From Epiperipatus broadwayi (taxonomy: Eukaryota > Onychophora > Udeonychophora > Euonychophora > Peripatidae), in the NCBI GenBank assembly GCA_028023455.1, contig JAQFVV010000184.1, forward strand, positions 248,001 to 312,000: 64,000 nt of DNA, read 5' to 3'. Under the pieces are notes generated by a model. The model searched no databases. It saw only the letters and a program-made list of their open reading frames with translations, and was not told the origin of the DNA. This document shows positions 58,753 through 64,000 of the stretch, one piece after another (position 1 is the first letter of the stretch; each line of letters begins with the position of its first letter). The position numbers were made by a program, and so were the translations under genes.

Positions 58753-59080
58753 CTAAAGCACAATCATTACAAACCTTCAGGAAAACACATCATATTATTT
58801 GCTGCTGCAGTTTTCTGTTCTGAGCTTGAACTACTTGATTGCATTCTATTAAATAGTGGACATGTGTTACAGTCAGAGTAATTTCAAATAGTGAATTATT
58901 GTTCTGAAGGTGATTCAGAAACTTTATCTTATTGGCTAACCATCTCTCAAATGAATCTCTGTTTTTTTACTGTGAAAAATCAGATTTACTGGTTTAATTA
59001 TAATTGGCTTGTTTATACAATTGACAGAGGTTTCAATAGTCAGCTATACACCACACTAAATAAGATCTCACTTAATTAAA

Positions 59081-60009
59081 ATTCATTAATTCTCTTTTTT
59101 TTCTAATCCACCCTACCTTTTATAACTCCTTTAAGAATTAAAGATTTTATGTCAAATTTTGATTTAGAAACTTCTGTTAGAATGTCACATGACTCTGTGT
59201 GTACAATAAAGAAGTAATGGACTCAAGAATCAAACATCTTTGGATCAAAGTTAAACCTGATACTTCTGATTGTCATTTTTATTCTATATAAAATATTTTT
59301 TAAAAATCTTTTTAAGTCTGCAACGTATTTCTTTTACCAAATATCTGGTTAACTATTGTGATCATGTTTTCAACTCTTTTTATTATTATTACTTTAGTTT
59401 TGCTTAACAATCTTATTAAAAACGTCTTGATCTAAAATTCTTTAGTCTTTTAATCCATTAAATTTTGACCAATTAAGTTAATGCTTGAACTTTGTACATA
59501 TTTTTTAGCAGTTGATTATATTCTAAATACAAATCTAATATTTATTAGCTATTGCTTTAATGCCATTAAAAATTATAAATAAATAATCGAATTGCTTTAT
59601 TATTTGAGAGTCCATAAGAAATTTGGGTGCAGGAAGTGCTAGTACCAAACCAATCTTCAAATTCTCTCAAGAGTCTGACATACAGCATGAAATCACAAGA
59701 AATATTGTCATTTATTTTCATTCAAAAATTTCATTGAAAAAATAAAAAATGTTTATTTTGATGTTTATTAAAAAAAAAAAGTTAAAATCTTCTATATCTA
59801 GAAAGACTGCTCAATTGAAACAAACATCATAAAAAATCTGTGGCCGTAAAACTAGTGACATTTTTGAAAAAAAAAATCAATTTATTTCATGTATATATGA
59901 TGACAGATGATTTTCTCCCAATAGAGATTGAGTTCTTTATTAAACTCTGAACACAATAAACTAAAATGAAGATAGATATCTCCAACAAAAAAAAAACACC
60001 ATTAATAAT
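59081..60009. other. AT-rich spacer, nothing recognised
   Basis: No coding or structured feature was identified between the old gypsy LTR and the RTE fragment. Short A-runs only. Confidence 0.45.
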
Positions 60010-60560
60010 AAAAACCAATTCTTACTTATCGATCGGGAGACTTGGACACTTAATAAAAGAGCAATACAGAGACCTCAGACAACTCAAAGAAGTATGGAGA
60101 GATGCATGTTAGGAGTAACAAGAAGAGATCGAAAACCCAATATATGGGTAAGAGAACAAACAGATGTTACTGACATCATTGAAAACATTAAAAGACTGAA
60201 GTGGGATTGGGCTGTACATATTGCTAGCAGACATGATAATAGAGGGACAATTGAAATCTTAAACTGGAGTCCTAGAGATTGTAAAAGACCCAGAAAGAGA
60301 TCACATGTGAGATGGATGGATGAAATAAGAAAGTGTGCAGGAGGGATGTGGAGAAGAGAAGCTAAAGATCAGAGAAGATGGATTGTGCCAGTTTTCGAGG
60401 CAAAGTCTCTATTTCCAAGATTAGAAAGCACTCAATATTACTGTTATCTTTCATAATTATAAAACCAAAGTCATTTTCAATGATTTCATATATGGGTTTA
60501 AACTAGTACTGAGTTAGAGGACCTTCATCCTGCAGTGGATTGATAATGATGATGAATAAA
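60010..60560 (+). mobile_element. RTE-type LINE, 3' end only
   Basis: A 5'-truncated copy holding the last part of the RT and the 3' untranslated region. It ends near a GATAATGATGATGAATAAAA stretch; a short-repeat tail is usual for RTE elements. It shares its 3' end with the minus-strand fragment at 62050-62215. Confidence 0.8.
60094..60456 (+). pseudogene. RTE LINE RT C-terminal region, open frame
   Basis: The 120-residue frame reads MERCMLGVTRRDRKPNIWVR, then LKWDWAVHIASRHDNRGTI and RPRKRSHVRWMDEIRK. This is the C-terminal signature of RTE-type LINE reverse transcriptases (MER.MLGI..RDR..N.WIR.QT, L.W.WAGHVAR..D.RW, RP.GRP..RW.D.I). Upstream, in the same reading, ETWTLNKRAIQ extends similarity to about 60030. 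GHVAR is changed to VHIAS. Although open, it lacks the whole catalytic part, so it is a truncated relic. Confidence 0.8.
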
Positions 60561-62049
60561 AACATCAAATAGTCCATTCATAATTTTAGTAAAATTGGGA
60601 TTTTTCTGGATGATGTTTGAAAGAAATTTGAGTTCACAATAAATTTACACAATAAATAATTATTAGTGCATCTTTAGGATTAAATGTTTAATTATTTAAT
60701 AACCATCAGACAATTACAAAGATCTAGCATTTCTTAATATGTAAAATGTACCAAGCTACCACTCAACACATAATTATAATATACAGAAGGTTAATAAGAG
60801 AGGCATTGTCTGAACTTCTAAATACTAATCTTTATTAATGCAATGCCATCTGATGTCAAAACTATCTAAATAATAAATAAAAATAGATCATTTGATTCAT
60901 TTTTAAAGCTCTTCTATTACCAATTTTAACAAACCTTGAAACAAAATGAGTAAGCAATTGTCTTTGCAAATGTATGGATATTATTATTGTTTTAAATTTC
61001 ACACCTTCTGGTGTTATTATTAAAATACTGAGTTTAACATTTTCTACTAATTAAAATATAATCCAATTCTGTTTTATCCTTATTTAGTTGCTTCTATGTT
61101 TATCTTTCTTTTTGACAAATGTGTCCATTCTTATTTCTCTCACTATTTGCAGTTGATTCCTATCTTTTCAATTATTTTACAAATTTGAAATTAATGTAGC
61201 CTATGTCAGTTTAATTGCAGTGAGTAAAATAACTTGTAAAATTGTATAAAATCCTTCTATTTTTTCATCATAACAAAACTTGGGCATACATCAAAAATTT
61301 GTGCATTTGGTATCTCCCATTCAGATAATAAATAATAAATGTTGCCACTGTGTACTATCAGTTTCTTTAATGTTCTTATACCATTATTTATAATGAATCC
61401 AATTCTACATATGTTTAGAATAGTTGGGCTTTTACAGTGAAATACTTATCTATTTTTCAAATCAATCCTCTTTTCTACCTTTTTGCAATATTCTATTTTA
61501 TAGTACTTCTTCCAATTCATATGATTTTTCTTTATTTGAAAGTGATATGAATTTGTTAATACCTAAACAAATCTCTGATTGGCTAGATTATAATCAGAAA
61601 TTTCTTAACACCCTCTGCCCTTTGCAATAAACTGTTAGGTTATGACTTCAACATTCTAGGAATATGGGGAAAAGTTTAATTTTTCCTATTATGCAGTTAA
61701 ATATCTAAAAAATAAACAAATCATTTCCTCTAAAAGGACCCACATTAGTAATTTGTCCTGCTCAATTTTTTAATACACCAAAGATAGTATTGTGCGTATC
61801 CTTTTAGTTATCAGTTAATTTGTCTGTGCTGTTTCTGCATATAATAAAAGATGGACATGTGTCTGCAAAAATAATTCACTGTATTATAATAGTATGGCAG
61901 AGAGGTAGCATAAAGGGTTCCTGATGATATCTAAGTAGTTTAAAATGTTTTAAGCTGTAATCATGTTAATCATTTTTACTTTAACCCTGGAAGACATTGC
62001 ACTAACATAGCCAACACTTGAAAGTTAGAAAATTTCTCTCTTAATTAAT
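60561..62049. other. AT-rich spacer, nothing recognised
   Basis: The small frame at 61424-61630 shows no known domain. No long repeats were found. Confidence 0.45.
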
Positions 62050-62215
62050 CATCATCATCATCATCAACCATTATCAATCCACTGCAGAATGGTCTTTCCA
62101 AGTTCAATCCATCTTCTCCGATCTTTAGCTTCTCCTCTCCACACACTTTCTTATTTCATCCATCCATTTCACATGTGGTCTCTTTCTGGGTCTTTTACAA
62201 TCTCTTAATTAATAT
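62050..62215 (-). mobile_element. RTE-type LINE, short 3' fragment
   Basis: On the minus strand it begins GATTGTAAAAGACCCAGAAAG and continues through GTGAAATGGATGGATGAAATAAG and GAGAAGATGGATTGAACTTG. This aligns closely with 60279-60385 of the larger copy. It then runs through a CTGCAGTGGATTGATAAT block that also ends the larger copy, and finishes in GATGATGATGATGA. Orientation is opposite to the first copy. Confidence 0.8.
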
Positions 62216-63169
62216 TGCAAATTATTTAATGCTGTTTAATTTAACCATATATATAATGTGTATTATTTTTTTATTCTAATTTGTTTATATAAAATCTTTA
62301 ATTTAAAACCTTGATTTAACTATTCAAAATTTAAATTAAAACACATATAGTTTTATTACATTTGAATAAATACCCAATATTAAAATCAAAGTATGAGATA
62401 ATCATGCATAAATAAAAAATTTTGATTGAATTTTTATTGAAAATTCCAATTTATTTACATAACTAATATACATATAATAAATATTTTTTTATAATAAAAA
62501 ATATATTTCCTATCTATTCAAATAAATATAAGGGATTTGAACTCATACTTTCAAGCACCCTTCAACTATCCACACTATCTCATACCCCTGATACACATGA
62601 CCACACACATGTAGAAAATATAAATAATCACCAATATATGTATTTTATGCTGAATCAGCACTCATCAGTTGGTCCAGATTATCATCTCCCACACACATAT
62701 ATAACCAGTGCTCCAACTCTTCAGCTATCTATACCATTGAAAATCTGATGATGGAAAGACCAAATCTCATGCTGATGCCAATATTATTGCCATGACCATG
62801 TTGACTCAAGTCACTCTGACCCCTCATGTATAAGACCGTATCCATTTAAATACATAGAAGAGGGATGGGCAGAATGCAGGCTTAATGTGTAAATATTTGA
62901 AATATAGGCATTCTTTATATACCTGGAGCTTAATTGTAAATATAAGGGATTTGAAATCAAATAAAATAAAAAAATCAGCATAATATATAACATTTATTAA
63001 TAAATTTAGTACTATATATTAATATTAATAATAGATTAATTATTTTTAAAAAATTGTATAGTCTCCTATATTCACAATTTCTACATCAATTGTTTTCAAT
63101 TGTTCATGAGTCAAAAAATATTTGCTAAAAAATTAATAATAATAACAAAAAAAGGTAGTTGTGACTTAT
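62216..63169. other. AT-rich spacer, nothing recognised
   Basis: No coding frame or repeat partner was found. AATATAAGGGATTTGAA occurs twice (about 62526 and 62939), possibly remnants of one short repeat. Confidence 0.4.
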
Positions 63170-63770
63170 GCCCAATTTCAGCAATTTTTCGATAGAAATT
63201 CTTCATTGGGGAGGGTGTTGTGTTTGAAGCATTTTCACTGATTTCTGTTTTTGTAATTCGAATTTCATAATGTTTTCTTATTTGTTTGTTTTATTAATTT
63301 GTATTTTAGAAGGATTTGTTTGAATCTGATCACAGATGCTTATTTTCAAATGTTGAAAGCTAAATATTGATGAAATTTTGTTTTGTAATTCCTGCCATTA
63401 AATGAAACTCCATTAATGAAGCTTTGTTAATTTTTTTGACATTTACCATTAAACTTTTTCTGTTTTTGTAATTTGAATTTCATAGCATTTTCTTATTTGT
63501 TTTTTTTTTTTTAATTTGTATTTTAAAAGGATTTGTTCAATTTAGGCATTTTAATTTGTCAATTTCAATAGTTTTTGGATAGAAATTCTTTATGGTGGGT
63601 TTCCATTTGATGCATTTTCACTGATTTCTGTTTTTGTATTTAAAATTTTATAGCGTTTTCTTGTTTTTTTTAATTTTAGAAGGATTTGTTTGATTTATTT
63701 TGCCTTAGGCATTTTTAATTTGGTGATTTCAGCAATTTTTGGACAGAAATTTATCACTTGCATGCTTCTT
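63170..63770. repeat. Degenerate tandem repeat, three units
   Basis: CTGTTTTTGTAATTCGAATTTCATA..GTTTTCTT and GTATTTTAGAAGGATTTGTT recur at about 63246, 63462 and 63626, each with variable spacing and poly-T length. AGCAATTTTT.GA.AGAAAT blocks lie between them. Units of about 165-215 bp. No coding potential. Confidence 0.7.
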
Positions 63771-63789
63771 GGGGGTTGTTGATGGTACT

Positions 63790-63840
63790 GCAGCATTGCC
63801 TAGTGGCCACATTGGGTGTAAGTCACAACTACCAAATTAT
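63790..63840. repeat. Second copy of GC-rich element end
   Basis: GCCTAGTGGCCACATTGGGT, then AAGTCACAACTACC, resembles 3106-3144 (GCCTCTGGTGGCCACATGGG, then AACTTACAACTACC). It marks a shared end of one dispersed repeat family in the same orientation at both sides of the window. Confidence 0.5.
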
Positions 63841-64000
63841 TCTATTTTGTTCATACTATAATCATAATGAATAAACACTACTTTAATGATCACTAATAAT
63901 AATAATAATAATTTGAATATAGTCTGTATATTGTTTAAACATATATATTACAATACTGTTATTTATCAAATTAAATTATTTTCTTTATATAATAAAATAA
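63841..64000. other. AT-rich window end, nothing recognised
   Basis: A short AATAATAAT run at 63895-63911. No other feature. Confidence 0.4.

Larger units (their letters stand above)
53784..59080 (-). mobile_element. Old Ty3/gypsy retrotransposon, decayed
   Basis: Diverged direct repeats start at 53784 and 58014 (GCTGATAAATAAATAA, then AACAATCAG.AAGT.AGAGGAATG in both). Minus-strand pol remains lie between them: RNase H near 55930-56100 and RT from about 56120 to 57000. Every frame is interrupted. The outer right limit is unclear because similarity between the two LTRs fades after about 54300/59080. The element is clearly older than the other two LTR elements. Confidence 0.7.
58014..59080 (-). 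repeat. 5' LTR of old gypsy element, SINE-interrupted
   Basis: Matches the left copy in two parts (58014-58185 and about 58760-59080), separated by a fold-back SINE of about 520 bp at 58232-58752. The SINE therefore inserted into the LTR after, or independently of, the retrotransposon's integration. Confidence 0.5.

Noticed and set aside
61424-61630. 68-residue plus-strand frame and possible antisense gypsy coding
   Set aside because: No RT, RNase H or integrase motif could be found on either strand.

Overview
This window is AT-rich (roughly three quarters A+T by eye) nuclear DNA of an invertebrate animal. That reading rests on the mobile-element content: Ty3/gypsy LTR retrotransposons, L1-like and RTE-like LINEs, mariner and hAT transposase relics, tRNA-derived SINEs, fold-back elements, and long (TA)n and (ATT)n microsatellites. 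There is no operon structure, no rRNA and no convincing spliced host gene. A mollusc or another lophotrochozoan would fit, but the sequence alone does not fix the taxon. Almost every short open frame is chance or repeat-derived. All recognisable protein-coding sequence belongs to selfish elements, and most of it is broken.

Layout. 1-4459: AT-rich spacer with a small GC-rich island (2870-3160) and a tRNA-SINE. 4460-10974: a complete but decayed Ty3/gypsy element on the minus strand (LTRs about 1.4 kb; protease, RT with YMDD, RNase H and integrase all recognisable; little room for gag). 11636-11848: (ATT)n. 14436-16475: 5'-truncated LINE, minus strand. 16476-20018: spacer with microsatellites, RTE scraps and a dispersed palindromic motif. 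20019-30051: the youngest large element, a 10-kb LTR retrotransposon with unusually long LTRs (about 3.6-3.7 kb) around a 2.7-kb interior. The interior has a tRNA-Lys-like primer site, a coiled-coil gag-like frame, an integrase C-terminal tail and a G-rich polypurine tract. Protease, RT and RNase H are missing, so it looks non-autonomous.

30052-43150: (TA)n, a 350-bp hairpin MITE, two related internally shortened mariner copies, a hAT transposase fragment of the GTF2IRD2-like type, and spacer. 43158-44948: a fold-back array in which about 340-bp units are repeated head-to-tail and then inverted about a central axis, all flanked by a 12-bp direct repeat. 45579-46034: a small hairpin and a tandem duplication. 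46035-53328: two degenerate LINEs of one A+C-rich family in tandem on the plus strand, ending in an (ATT)n tract. 53548-53730: hairpin MITE. 53784-about 59080: an old Ty3/gypsy element, minus strand, whose right LTR carries a fold-back tRNA-SINE. 60010-62215: two RTE-type LINE 3' ends. 63170-63840: degenerate tandem repeats and a second copy of the GC-rich element's end.

The elements do not form a pathway. The window reads as a repeat graveyard with one recent non-autonomous LTR insertion and one unusual fold-back array as its most distinctive features.
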